Origin: Hypholoma sublateritium FD-334 SS-4 | Taxonomy: Eukaryota; Basidiomycota; Agaricomycetes; Agaricales; Strophariaceae | Assembly: GCA_000827495.1 (NCBI GenBank) | Contig: KN817534.1 | Coordinates: 74,653 to 138,652, forward strand | DNA length: 64,000 nt | Direction of reading: 5' to 3' | Shown: piece by piece, positions 1-11,789 of the stretch | How positions within the stretch are numbered: position 1 is the stretch's first letter | Layout: each line of letters starts with the position of its first letter | Program-made: the position numbers and the translations under genes | The notes under the pieces: generated by a model | What the model was told of the DNA's origin: nothing | Seen by the model: only the letters and a program-made list of their open reading frames with translations | Database searches by the model: none

Positions 1-297
1 GCCCGTCGCGCGCACGGGTGATGCCGTCTGAGTACCGTTTTTTCGACGGCCATACCCGTACCCGGGACGGTTGGCAGCCCTAGTGCTGATAGCCAGGTTT
101 GCGGGTATGGGCACAGTAGGAGCTGTAGCTGTGAGCTCCATCAGTGGATGGCATCTCAACAGCCATGATAGCCGTGATTCAGAGATCAAAACTCCCCTTG
201 AACCTTATCAGTCCAAAGTTAAAAATCTCACAATAGGACTCACTACAGTATTTTCAGTTTCTGACATGATCTGGTCTTGAGAACTGGCAGGATGTTG

Positions 298-749
298 AAT
301 TTTAGGTTCATGTACATAAGTACTCCATCCAAATGATAAAGAAACATGATACAAACGTGTGAACATATCCTATCAACAAATCAAAACCCTGACCTCACAT
401 GCCGGTGGCGAGTGCACAGACCACTATTTTCGTCACTTCCCCTCATGAGCCACCTCAGAAACCACAAGATATCCACCAAAAATTAATACAACTCCCTGAC
501 CACCCTTTCACCCAGATTGCATAATTCTGAGGCTGACGGATATGCAAAATTTGCCTGATCTTGAGAGTTCGACTAGACTGCCCCAAGGAGTAAGTGTTAC
601 CATTTGTGTCAAATTTTAGGTTCGCATACACAAGTACTCCATCCAAACGGTAAAGAAACATGATACGAACATGCGAACATATCCTATCAACAAATCGAAA
701 CCCCAGCCTCATGTGCTGGTGGCGAGTGCACAGACCACTATTTTCATTA
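298..749. repeat. Diverged direct repeat, two ~138-bp copies
   Basis: Copy 1 spans about 298-435 and copy 2 about 612-749, so the offset is 314 bp. Both run from a TTTTAGGTTC motif through a shared stretch containing GTACTCCATCCAAA and end at CAGACCACTATTTT. They differ at roughly one base in ten, mostly transitions. The spacer is unrelated. This looks like an old duplication inside degenerate repeat DNA, not a gene. Confidence 0.8.
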
Positions 750-1671
750 CAGGATTGTGCAACAAGGGTGCCCACTGCCAAATGTGACAAAGCCATCTCA
801 GCAAAGCCATCTGCAAGTATTTTTGCACACTTCCAGACAGGCATGCCAGCCTTGAACACAGGAAGGGCTTGCGAGCTACTTGACAAGATGATATTCTCAG
901 ATTGAGAATGGCTCAGCATGTGAGTTGGTGGGGAATAGAAAGCCTGAAGAGAACTCTTGCCAACCCAGAGGTGCCATTCAAGGGCTTGGCCAAGGGTGCA
1001 TTTGCCATTCACAGTGCCCTATTTCTCAATTTATATTTTATTACAACAATTTTATCTATAGTATATGTCATACATGTCATGTAGTAAATAACTTTGTATA
1101 AAGTAGATACAATTGACATGCACACGAACACCGTCGTCAAGGTGAACGCAGGCTGGCAGCATGTTGGAGTACCAGTGGTGGGTGCTCATGGGTGGAGAGC
1201 GCCAGGGGCTCCGAAGCGCCAGGTTATGCGGTGGCTGGTGCCGCTGCTTCCGCCGCCACTGCTGGGCATGGGCGGTACAGTACCTGCATGTATGAGTCAG
1301 TATGCTATCATTCAGAAATAAACAACAAAACCCGACGGCGAGTCCAGGCGTGAACTCAAGCCGTCGGTACAGAGGCGGCTCACCTTGCATGGGCTAGCCG
1401 AGCTGGCCCAAAGCCAAGCCCCATCTGTCCATCGTGCCTGCATCGCCTGTGACACGAGCGAGAGGGGCAGCAGGGACATTGGGCACGCAGAGCGAGCGCA
1501 GCATGCCAGGGCCGCCATTGCAGCACTTCAAGTGGGTGCTGAGCAAGCGCGGTGGGGTCCGTCGCCCGTGTAGCAGCTGGTATCCGCTGCTGCTCGTCCC
1601 AGTTCATGAAGGCGCCGTGGGCGCGAGGTCCGGAGCATCTCCGCTCACGCAAGTGCCGCTGCCACGCCGTT

Positions 1672-1921
1672 GGGCGGCGAAGAGGCGAGGCGGGGTGCGT
1701 CGGCGCTGTCGAAGCTCGAGCGTGGTGGGGATACGTTTGTATGGCAGAGGGATGTGGGATGGCGGCTTTTCGCATGGCGGAGAGGCGAGGCGCACTGCAT
1801 CGGCGCACTGCATTGGCGCGCTGCGACACCATTGGGGGCGGAGAGGCGAGGCGGGGTGCGTCGGCGCCCACGTCGAAGCTCGAGCGTGGTGGGTGTTTGT
1901 TTGTATGGCTGAGGGATGGGA
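1672..1921. repeat. GC-rich direct repeat, two ~90-bp copies
   Basis: Copies at about 1672-1763 and 1832-1921 share a core starting GAGGCGAGGCGGGGTGCGTC and continuing through GAAGCTCGAGCGTGGTGGG to a TTTGTATGG motif. A third, truncated match to the beginning lies near 1775-1806. The copies are close but not identical. No gene is attached. Confidence 0.7.
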
Positions 1922-2298
1922 GGAGGGGGGTCAGCAGTCGTTCGAATGTCCCAGCTCGCGGAGGCGGCTGAAGGGGTTGAGTTGGCGGGCCTGGTGTTTT
2001 GGGACGGAGGCGACGGCGGCGGCGGCGGGGCTACATCCACCGTCGGTAGGGTGTCGTTTGTCGACGTTGGCGCTGTGCGTCGTCAGCGATCGCGTGCACT
2101 GTGGGAGGTGACGCTGACGGGCGGGGGTGCAAAGATAGCGGCGCAGCCACGCACCTATCGGATCTCCCGCTCTCGGGTCTTCCCTTTTTCCATGCCCCCC
2201 GCCTTTCGCATTTCTTTCGTTTTCGTGCGAGGTTACGAGACGGAACCCACATCCCAGCTGAGAGGGGAGGGGCCCGGCGATGCGTGATGGTAAGAAAC

Positions 2299-2332
2299 AA
2301 TGATCAACCGTGTTTGGACACGGTTGATCATT
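2299..2332. repeat. Perfect 15-bp inverted repeat (hairpin)
   Basis: Arms at 2299-2313 and 2318-2332 are exact reverse complements around the 4-nt loop TTGG. The stem contains AATGATCAACCGTG. The element stands alone in non-coding GC-rich DNA. It could fold as a strong hairpin in RNA or form a cruciform in DNA. No transcript, transposon end or target-site duplication could be tied to it. Confidence 0.9.
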
Positions 2333-3158
2333 CCGCGACACGTCCTCATTGTCGCGGACGGCGCTCAGGACATCGATCGGCATGTCGAGGTAGGCTTGGA
2401 CAGAGATGGCGACAGTGATGGTGCCTAGGTGGAGGCCGGTCGAATGCCCGCGACGCTTGGGGGTCGGTGCTGGCGGTGACGAGGTGGCTGGATGTGTGGA
2501 GGTACGACCTGGCAGACGAGCTTGCAAAATGTGCGCTAAGTCATTTCAAGCGGAGCTCCAAATTCAGGCGCGTGCTCCGACGCGCTCGCGCAACATGCGC
2601 ACAGCCTTCATTTGATTACACCACACCACGCGTCGCGGCTCGCCTGCTCGTCCGCCCGCCGCTCACCGCCCCAGGTCCAGTAACTGTGACATGCTTCCCC
2701 ATACCCTATTCCCTCCCGCAACCCTACAAGATGCAGCCGACGGCCACGATCCTCCGCCAGCGCTGCCCACAAACCCCCGGCCGCTTTCCAACCCACCCAG
2801 TCCCACCTCAACAACGAAAGACCGCCGCTGTAGCGCCTGCACGAGCATCGCAGCTCGCGCCGGCGCTATTCATTGACATCGCGCCGCCTCCACTGCCTCA
2901 ACATCAACCAACACTGCGACAGCGCTCGCGCAAGCACTGCGGGCGTCGTTTGCAGCCAGCTCGCTCTTCGATCACCCACCATCCGGCCAAGTCACCTCCG
3001 CGAGCGCTTCGGTGCTCGCACAGGCGCCGTTTCTCGCATACATAGCCTTCTCCGAGTCTCATCTAAGAACATCACAATGGTGCCTACGCAGGCATTGCTG
3101 CCTTTGCGGCCGCCGTCTCTTGCCCTCTCCGCCTCTCCGGAATTCAAAACCGGCCATC

Positions 3159-3360
3159 GCGGCGCCTGCGGGAGCTTCGACGCTCGCGTGGGCGCCGTTT
3201 GCTTTCTCCCCACCCCTCCAGGACCCGATACCGCCTCCGTGACGCCTGCGTGAGCCTTGACGCTCGCGTGGGCGCCGTTTGCTTTCTCCCCACCCCTCCA
3301 GGACCCGATACCGCCGCCGTGACGCCTGCGTGAGCCTCGACGCTTGCGTGGGCACCGATT
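3159..3360. repeat. Tandem repeat, 80-bp period
   Basis: A unit of 80 bp repeats about 2.5 times. GACGCTCGCGTGGGC or a close variant starts at 3179, 3259 and 3339, and the linking CCCCACCCCTCCAGGACCCG segment is identical in the first two units. The near identity suggests recent slippage or unequal exchange. Confidence 0.85.
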
Positions 3361-4133
3361 TCTGCTCTGCCTGCCCACTGGAGACCCATGCCGACCACCG
3401 GAGCACATGCACGAGCTGTGTCCCTGTGCCACAAGCTCGCTCACTCGCTGGAGCGCACCCAACCTCTCATGCGCTGCCATGACCGCGAGCTCTGGTCAAG
3501 CTGCGGTGTCCAACGTGGGCTACACGCGACGCTGTCCACCTCAATCCGCTCCTGCACGAGCTGTCGCGAGCCCTGTGCGAGCCGATACGCTCGTGCAGGG
3601 CTCTTTGACGCTACGATGACCCACTGCACCTGCGGAGCACTGCACAAGTGCAGAGAAAGCTTTCATCGCCACAACGCATCCCGTTCCGCACCCGCAGAGC
3701 CTGCTGCGAGCTCATCTTGATTCCCGGGCTGCATTACGCACATGGGAGTACATCCAAACCCCATCACCACCTCAGGCCACCCCTCCTCAAACCATCGACG
3801 CCGCCATGGCCTTCTATTCTCGCTCAGACACCGTTCCCCGCCGCCACGCCCCCCCCCGCCCCCCAAACGCAATACCGCCCTTGCCGATCTTCACAAGCTG
3901 TAACACCTAGGAGCCTTTCGTCAACGATATCAGGAGGGGTCGTTTTTGAAGATATCTTTTTGTATTGATGTCATAAGTAGCCTTTAAAATGTGACTGGCC
4001 GTTTTAATAATTATCTGCCTCCGGCTAACCTAGTTCTCCGCAATGTCTTTACTAACTAACCTTTTCAAATAACGGAGGAACGGAGGATGTGTGTCAGGGA
4101 ATAAAACCTCAAATATATTACGTAATATTAAGA

Positions 4134-6897
4134 ATGGCATCGTGGTGGCAGCCTGAGATCGGTTATTGTTGTACTCATACTGCTGCAAGTGCTACCAAGC
4201 ACACCCCCATGCCTCTTGGTAAACTAATTCGAAAAGTAAACCTACTCCCTTTCAAATGGAGGGGACATATATTCGACAACCATGAAGAACCACTTGAGGA
4301 AGAGGAGACCATCGACCCCGCATGGTATCATAGACTACTTGCATCCCGGGTGCACTGGTTCAGCAACATCACATCCCAATCCAATGCTATCCCTGTCCCA
4401 ATTCTTGCTTTCAGACTCATAACCAGGATGTTGGCTATCATTCCGCAGTCCTCCGATCCACCATTTCCTGCTGTCGATAACTTTGCTAATTCCATCGCTC
4501 AGGCCACTTGGACGACCAATGAACGTAGAGAACTTAGGATCTCCAACGCCTTCGCTCATCTAGCTGTTGCTGAACATGATGTCGTGGCCATCTCTACAAA
4601 CCACGCTGCTTTTCACCGTACCACCGACCAGAACTTTCCAACACCAGATACGAATAAATCACTCGGCATCATGGCTTGCTCTACCCTTCAATCTGACAAC
4701 ATCAAGAAACCAACTGACACGAATACACCGGGGGTACTGAACCGAATTTATGATATTCTATTTGCAAGGAACGATGAGAAGTCTGAACCTCACGAACCAG
4801 TTCCTAGTGTCGTTTCGCCGCAGCAGCCAGCCGATTTCAAACCCGATGATGGGCTACCTGCATATATGAAAAATCTGGAAACCACATGGTATTTGCAGAG
4901 CTTTCATCCCATGGCAAGACATGCTCACGTATGTTATAGGCAGGAGCCAACATTGGCCTCTCATCTATGGATCTTAAGTCGACTACTCGCCCACAGGTCA
5001 GACTCCATCAATGAGCAATGCAAACGTCTCTACAAATACGCGCTCTCTTTCTGCTGCCGAAAGATGGACCGACGACTTCAATCCGACCGATCGACATCCT
5101 ATTACGAAGCCCTTCATCAAGTGGACAATTTTACTTTCAAGCCAAGCAAACGAGCTCCGGAGGAGGCAGACCACGTTCAACTCGAGGCCAGTATCCAGAG
5201 CGATTTCAACTTCCTCTGCTCCCTATCGGACGTAAGCTCCAGATCGAAATCCAAGGTACTGGGACCGGACAAAATCCCCAATATCCTACAACTCGCCACG
5301 GACGCATATTCAGCAAAAAGTGCTGCCGATTCCTCAGCAGATAAATTATACAGCGAAGCTACATGTCACGAATTTCATCTGCTTCTACTCGACCTCTTAA
5401 AGTCCTATCGTGAAGTTGTGGGCTGGTTGGCGAATATGAGCAAATCTGCGAATAGCCAGCCAATTCCGGAGACGGACAAAGAGACCTTCAAAAACAAAGT
5501 TAACGATGGCCGCTTGTACGGATATTTACTCTTGCGATTGGCTCGAGGCAGGGCCTATGAACTATACCTGGAAAATCTCGAACCCTTGCTTGCAGAACGC
5601 ATCCACGCCCAGTTGGCGAAACAGGATGCTGACCCCCACAAAACTGACGGAGATGCCGACGATACTGACTTGGACAAAGAGATCGACAAAACGAACAACA
5701 AGGATAAAGCTGCCAAGAGGAAAGCAAAGGCTACAGAGGAGGAAATCAAGCAACTGGAAGAAGTCGACCTGATAGCTTCCTTCGAGACAATTTATACCGT
5801 CGAAGGAATGCTGATGAAGTCTTTTGTGGCCTGGTTGCGTCTAACGGTGGTGCATATCGACGCATGTGAAATTCTCGTCGAATTCGTCAACGATAAGGTG
5901 CAGTTTCCATACGATGACATCGCCATCAAGATGCTGGTTGCTCCAACTTCAGGACCGCAAATACTCCCGTGGAGAAAGCTCTTCACCACACCAGGGCTCT
6001 TTCCAACTGAAGACAAGTCTAACCCATTCGACACTATAAAGAACGACGAGATCAAGAAGTTCCTCGAAAAAGGTATCCAGAAGGCAGTACAAGCCGTTGA
6101 GGCTCGCGATCATGCTAAAAAGGCATACGATGGCTTGAGGACGCAACGCTATGGTAGAATCCGTGTCGCCATATCCAAAATGGCAATGCTTACGCCGCCC
6201 GACCCCCTCGTAATATCGCTCAACAACATACTAGTTACGTCAAAAGGCAATAAATCCCAGGCCGACTCCGAAGTGGACACCCAGATCGCCAAAGGAGTTA
6301 GGGGGATATATGACAAGTATCGTAAGTTACCTCCTGACGCTGATTTTTTCTTGAAATTAGCCCGCGACGACCCATTTGGCGGCGCATTACATTGCGAGAT
6401 CTTTTTGGCTACCCTACTTGATGACACCCACTATGGAGATCATTGGCCATTGCAGCAGTCTGACATCAAGGTGAGCAGGGACTTACTTCCTTGTTTGCAA
6501 AGCTAACATCTCGCTGTGTACATAGGGCTACAGACGTGTAATTGGGGTGTCGAAGCTATGCTGCCCCGTTTGTTTCCGCTTCCTCCACCTTCTATCAACG
6601 CAGCGCAGCGCCGAATCGGGCCAACCTTCCATTCCATTTCTTACACGAGGCTCTCATCCCAATATCTCAGCATGCACCTTACCGCTATGGACGCCAACGA
6701 ATATTGTGGATGATATGAATCTGACCTTTGGAACCATATTGCGAAAGGACCTCATTAACATCATAAACCGACCCTCCGTCGTGCGTCGAGTGAAATCACA
6801 GGACTCAATAGCAACTTCCATCAACACCAATGCAGGCATCCGAAAACCTCGTCTAAGTTTTTCATCGATCACCTCGTCCAGTCGACCCCAACCCTGA
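4134..6897 (+). CDS. OTT_1508-like deaminase-domain protein
   Basis: Two exons, 4134-6470 and 6526-6897, joined by a 55-nt GT-AG intron, give 902 residues. The N-terminal ~700 residues are alpha-helical in character, with a charged Asp/Lys/Glu-rich stretch near 500-550, and I recognise no domain there. The C-terminus carries the deaminase signature. A Leu-His-Cys-Glu motif (HCE, residues 753-755) matches the zinc-binding and proton-relay HxE of the cytidine-deaminase-like fold. A GVSKLCCPVC block (residues 786-795) supplies the CxxC zinc ligands (C792, C795). A LPPW-like 'TLPLW' segment follows. This arrangement matches the OTT_1508-like family (Pfam PF14441 in my recollection), which is expanded in Agaricomycetes and whose substrate is not known. 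The intron falls between the two metal-binding motifs. I chose the ATG at 4134; an in-frame ATG at 4089 would add 15 unconvincing residues. The protein may act on a nucleic-acid base or a free nucleotide; that is inference from the fold. Confidence 0.8.
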
Positions 6898-7035
6898 TGC
6901 AGATGTATTGCCGCTGTATTTGTATTCCCGTTCGCATATCAAATTTGGGTAAACAATTACCTCATGTATCAAGTCATAACCAAGTTTATTGATTTAGTTG
7001 AGTCATTCTGAGTCACTCTCTTCTCTTGGAGAACG

Positions 7036-7042
7036 TATAAAA
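7036..7042 (+). promoter_or_regulatory. TATA box of the 7085 gene
   Basis: TATAAAA lies 43 nt before the ATG at 7085, a normal distance for a fungal promoter with a short leader. Confidence 0.55.
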
Positions 7043-7084
7043 GGGAGCAACTTTTTCTGTCTTTCGATTTCATCGTGTCCCATA

Positions 7085-8460
7085 ATGGCAACTAATACAT
7101 CTACAAGCTCTGCAGCCGCCGCTCCTGCTCTTCCTCAGACCCACCCCCTGCGGAGAGAGGGTGCTATCATACTCCCCACAGCGGCAGAACGAGCTCTCGA
7201 AGAAGCCATGCTTCGGTCAAGCCCTGAGCCCGATCCATCCGACACACTTCTTGGAAAACGAACTCGAGGCCCAAACGAGAACAGTCAAGACGGCAACGAC
7301 ACTGAACTTGAACCAGATGAAGACAGCGGAACACCTCCCATCATACAGTCGACACCCACTTTAAGCAACATTAGGGCCGCAACGTTACGCTACGCTTCAC
7401 AGAAGAAACTTCGCACCGAACAACGTGGAGAGCTTGACGCTTTTCTGCGGGTAAGTACGTCATTGCCTGATTTACTACTCGTGTTTGAATAGTGTTGCGT
7501 AGGACTCCGCATTGGGCCGACAAGCTAAGCTATACGTCTGCTTGTTAGCTATCGAGAACAAGGTAGACGCCTTCAAATCAGCTACCCCACCTTACCAGGT
7601 GTCAGAAGAGCTCAAAGTGTGTTCTCCGATTTCCACACCGCCGAACTAGTACTCAGTATATCTCATAGGTCAACATTGCCAATTATTCATTGGCAGTATT
7701 GCTCTCCGCTGAAATAAGCGCCTACAAGGGTGACATTCCCCGAAACCACATTCTTGTATGTATTTCACTTGTTGCGTATGAGTTCTCATTTACCTTTTTC
7801 AGAATATACTAAAGCGCTACCGCTTTGACTTGCCTGTGGGGATCGAACACGACTTGAGCAACTGGGAAAAGATAACCACCGCAGTCAGCTACGCTCTGAC
7901 ACAGATGCGCTCTAAAATCAAGAAATCGGTACGTGCATCGCTTTATTATATAATAATATTCTGAACGAGTTACATGTCGCCTCTATACAGATAAGGGACA
8001 GCATATCCAGCAGTCCCACTGTCAACATTTTTGCTCTTTCCCAGCAAATTGTGCAGGGGACACCATGTCGTGTGACGGTGCATTTATGCGCTCGTGTTGC
8101 CCTCATGGTAAGTGTCATGTCTTGTTTCCATAGCTGGTATTTTAATGATCATTTTAGCGAGCTATATATGTCGAATATTCAGGGAACGAAAAATATTGGA
8201 ACCACATAGACGCCCGTCTCGCCTATATTCGTAGAATTTCTAATTTGGACAAGGTCAAGGCCACCAGGCGCGTGTTTCCTTTCCATTTTTGTATGGGAAA
8301 ATTCTGACCTGCTAAATACAGAGCTTTCAGGAAGATCCTTGACACGGATCGAGCCACGTATGGCGTAGGCGAAGATTACGAGATAGGAGATACCATTAGC
8401 AATGAATTGCAGCAGAGAGTTGATGCCGTCGTTTCTGGTGTAGAACAGCAGGACATATAG
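7085..8460 (+). CDS. Unrecognised 352-aa protein, seven exons
   Basis: Exons 7085-7450, 7503-7616, 7669-7755, 7803-7928, 7991-8107, 8158-8267 and 8322-8460 splice in frame to 352 residues. The start follows a TATA box. Residues 1-105 are low in complexity, rich in Ala, Ser, Pro and acidic residues, and contain a basic GKRTRG patch. After that comes a helical region including the segments LYVCLLAIENKV, LSAEISAYKG and VHLCARVALM. I believe it belongs to a family common in Agaricomycetes and of unknown function, but this is from memory of similar sequences and no Pfam domain is claimed. The sixth intron (8268-8321) begins GC rather than GT; no GT donor near it keeps the frame, so this is either a GC-AG intron or a sequence error. 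The gene follows the deaminase gene on the same strand with about 190 bp between them. Confidence 0.75.
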
Positions 8461-9751
8461 ACGTACGATGTATCTAGGCCCAAATTTTCAACACGCTGTC
8501 AATAGCTTCTTAATAGCCACTATAGTTTTCATTGATCAAATTTAAGTATGTTGCAATTGCAAAAGATAGGTTTGCTGCATAAAATTAATGTGGCAGCCAG
8601 AGATCTACGTCCGAAAAATTATTACATGCTCATGCGCTTGTATAGATAATAGCCTAGGTATGATATATGATTGGTGGCGGCTAGTAATCATAAGCTGGAT
8701 AGCATAATTGCTTGCCACCCAGCTCCTGCTGCCCAGATACTGTTGAAAACACCACCGATGTCTTATTGTAGATATGTACAACAGCCTTCAAGAATCATGT
8801 AAATTATGGAAGTCGATATGTTGAGGGCACTTTGATGATTTTGCTTCGTGTAGGAGTTAGAAATCATCATTTTCCGCTCCCAATTCCCACTGCGCGAATC
8901 TCGCCAGACACGTTCATAGTATCTTACTGGAGATGAGTCAGAGAGCTTTTGAGAATCACAGAAGACATGAATACCGATGCATTGAATGTACCTTAATAAT
9001 TTCAGATCGTTTACCAGCCAAAAACCGTGGCGCCAGGACAAATGTCTATTCAGATATTATACAATTAAGATGATGGCCAAAGTGTATTAAACAAAACGAA
9101 CAGCATAATGCTGGCTTCAACTGGCTAAGCCGCAGATATATATGAATGACTTGATTGATGACATACATTGGCAATCAAGTCGGACAGCGCATGGTCATCG
9201 AGTGATTGTCCTGTAAGGCAACTTGTTGGTTCCCTCTACGGTGGCTTCCAAAATTTGTGACCGACTGATCGAAATCTACGGGCAAAGCGGTCCTGCAGAA
9301 CAGCACATAGATATGAATATATTATTGTGGAGGGCATATTACCACCTATGACAGACGGGGCTGACAAACGGAGTCCACAGCTTCTGAGACTACACGTTCT
9401 GGCCACATTGACTGTCACCACGATGTCCAAATTTCAGACTTGGACTGGCAAAAACGTTTTGTTCACGGCGACTCCAGGTGTCCAAAATACATCAAGTCCG
9501 TGTGAACTTCACATAATCAAAATGTTTCGGGCAAATGGCGGTGTACATCAGCCCTTCTGACACAGGACCTGAGGAAGCGCTAAGTTTGGGCAAGGGGTAA
9601 AAATAAAACACGGGCGGCCACTAAGACAGAATGATCATCAACGTGTAACACGGAGCAGATTTAGAGAGCTATCCAATTGCGTACATGGCAATCGACTCCG
9701 TGATAGTATTTAATCATGAGTGACCAGCATAATCTTAGAAAGTAGCTCATA
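8461..9751. other. Intergenic, no feature seen
   Basis: The region is AT-rich, with only short frames on either strand and no domain, RNA gene or repeat that I could identify. It presumably holds the terminator of the upstream gene and the promoter of the DUF6533-like gene. Confidence 0.5.
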
Positions 9752-11119
9752 ATGGCCGCAAACGCGACGGACGTACCGCAGATCCTTAATCCCGACACGC
9801 CTCTAGCATTTCTTACACCAGAGGAGGCATATCAGACATCGGTTTCCATCTACGTCCTAGCAGGCTCATTGGGCGTGAGTTTCATTTCAATCCTAGATCA
9901 AGTTGATGATATTGACGTGTTCATTCTTGCTTGCTCGTCCAGGTTCTACTATGGGATGTTTTAGACAACGTAACGGCCGACTTTAAGATCGTATTCAGAA
10001 GTCGGTTCACTCTCAGTACGGCTGCATTTCTTGGATCTAGGTGCGTACATGGTATTTTATTATCTTCGAGTCGAGAGGAATGCTGACGCTGATTCAGGAT
10101 CGGATCATTGGGATACGTCATTGCTTCAAATATCTTTGAGAGTAAGTACTCAGATTGGTGACTACAATGTACCTCAAGGCTCACGTATATATTATCAGCC
10201 GCGCCTACTGGCAATTGTGCCCACTTCGAAACCATTACCGATGCGTTCTACCCCATCTCACTCGGATGCAGTGCTCTACTCTTCTTTTTCCGCCTCCGTG
10301 CCATCTACAATCGAGATCGAATTGTCGTCGGTTTCTTCTTCATTTTGTGGTGCGGTCTCCTCACATGTACTATCTTTATCCCTGCTGGGATCCTCGGGGG
10401 AAATATTGGCACTACCAAATACTGTGTCGACGAGGACGTCCCAAATTCTGCCTATGCGGCAATTATTGCACCATTGGTGCACGACACACTCGTTTTTATC
10501 GCGATTTCTTGGCGCCTGGTTCAGAATGCACGCGTGGAAGGAGATTTCAAGGAGAACCTGCAAGTCGCTATGTTCGGAAAATATTTACCAGCATTCAGCA
10601 AAGGGTTGCTTCTGGACGGCCAGCGATACTATTTGTACGTATCTTTCAGCCTTCATTCGTACAGGCACAGTTACTAACTTACTCAATAATCTTAGGATCA
10701 CGCTGATCTCCAATCTGGTGACCGTGGTCATGGTCTTCGATACTTCCGTCCCAATTCCTATGCGATCTATGTGTGCCACACCGAACATTGTGCTCACTAA
10801 TATCATGGCATGCCGAGTCTACAGGCGGACGAGAGCTGGGCTCTTCCGGGAGACCGAAATATCAACTACCGCTGTTTCTGCAAAGCATAGGAAGCCCGGC
10901 CCTGTCGCTGTGTATACGTCAAGTACGAAGGCCACCGATCCACCCTTCCGCGTGGATATCGAGCTGCCCAACCGCGCCCATTCTCAGCCAAGCAACATCA
11001 GTTCCCACCCGAGTGACGGCTCCAAAACATACGAGGGGAGCCTGTCCAGTGATGCAGTACCCCAGTCAAGGAAAAACGACTATCCTCGGTCATTTGTGGA
11101 TTTGGAGAAAGGCGCGTAA
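9752..11119 (+). CDS. DUF6533-like seven-helix membrane protein
   Basis: Exons 9752-9874, 9943-10040, 10098-10141, 10199-10634 and 10696-11119 join to 374 residues. The N-terminus has the usual NPDTPLAFLTPEEAYQ start, followed by hydrophobic helices. Blocks typical of this basidiomycete family are visible: a WDVLDNV motif after helix 1, APTGNC before helix 3, FFFRLRAIYNRDR after helix 3, and GGNIGTTKYC in an extracellular loop with a Cys that could pair with the earlier one. The last membrane segment ends with TNIMACRVYRR, followed by an ~95-residue Ser/Pro-rich cytosolic tail. Seven segments suggest a GPCR-like or receptor-like topology in the plasma membrane, but no ligand or coupling partner is known for the family. 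Length is close to the usual 330-400 residues. All introns are 54-69 nt with GT-AG borders. Confidence 0.85.
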
Positions 11120-11789
11120 CAAAGGCGGTAGCTATTTGATTGGTACGGCTATTTTATTGGGACATTGCCTTCGCGGTTTCTTCGTTAGCGCGCGTCTGTA
11201 CTACATCATGTACTTTGTACTCATATACCACCTATTTATTTTATGGAACAAATATACACCAGTTCTCCAGGTTGCACTTCATCCACTGTTCATCGTTCAA
11301 GAAATAGCATCAGCAACATCTGAGCGTCGAGTATTGCTCTCCTAATCACCGTCAGACGTTGCCGACTGGGCGCTTATTATCGTTATTACTATCGCCAAAT
11401 TTTGGCCGGTTATTTCGAATTCGGACTGGCTGGAGTAAGCTTGGATATCCTGTTAGCGTTAGCGAATTTCCGCTCTATGACTCGGAATTATCGATAGGGC
11501 TGAGGTACAATCTAGAAAATAGATCCATGCATCGTAATAACTCAGCGGTGGACCTCGTAAATCGAACAGCCGGCCACAGCTTGCGCTAAGTGAGGCTAAG
11601 CGTCTCTTGCGGTCACTTCTTGAAACTCGCTTATCTAGCCGATGCAACTGCCGTGAGTACTATATTAAACGCGCAGTATATGTGCGCGTGTCAGTATGAT
11701 GCCGGAGTACTCTCAAGAAATCGGTTCACTTCTCAATATCGCTGCAAAAGTGCTAGGGTCAATTTGAGCGGCGCGACAGTATAACTTAT
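11120..11789. other. Intergenic, no feature seen
   Basis: Nothing beyond short chance frames is visible. The AT-rich first part is probably the 3' region of the membrane-protein gene. Confidence 0.4.

Larger units (their letters stand above)
1..4133. other. Gene-poor, GC-rich left arm
   Basis: I find no gene I can support here. From about 1.1 to 3.9 kb the DNA is GC-rich and low in complexity, and it gives many overlapping open frames on both strands that are rich in Arg, Ala, Pro and Gly. Such frames are expected by chance at this base composition and show no domain. The stretch instead holds the repeats and the hairpin listed separately. From about 3.9 to 4.1 kb the DNA turns AT-richer and probably holds the promoter of the deaminase gene that follows. 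Confidence 0.6.

Noticed and set aside
455..1012. 185-residue minus-strand frame near the left edge
   Set aside because: It runs through both the spacer and a copy of the direct repeat and shows no domain; likely chance.
1380..3720. Many overlapping Arg/Pro/Ala-rich frames
   Set aside because: Present in nearly all six frames, as expected from high GC; no family features.
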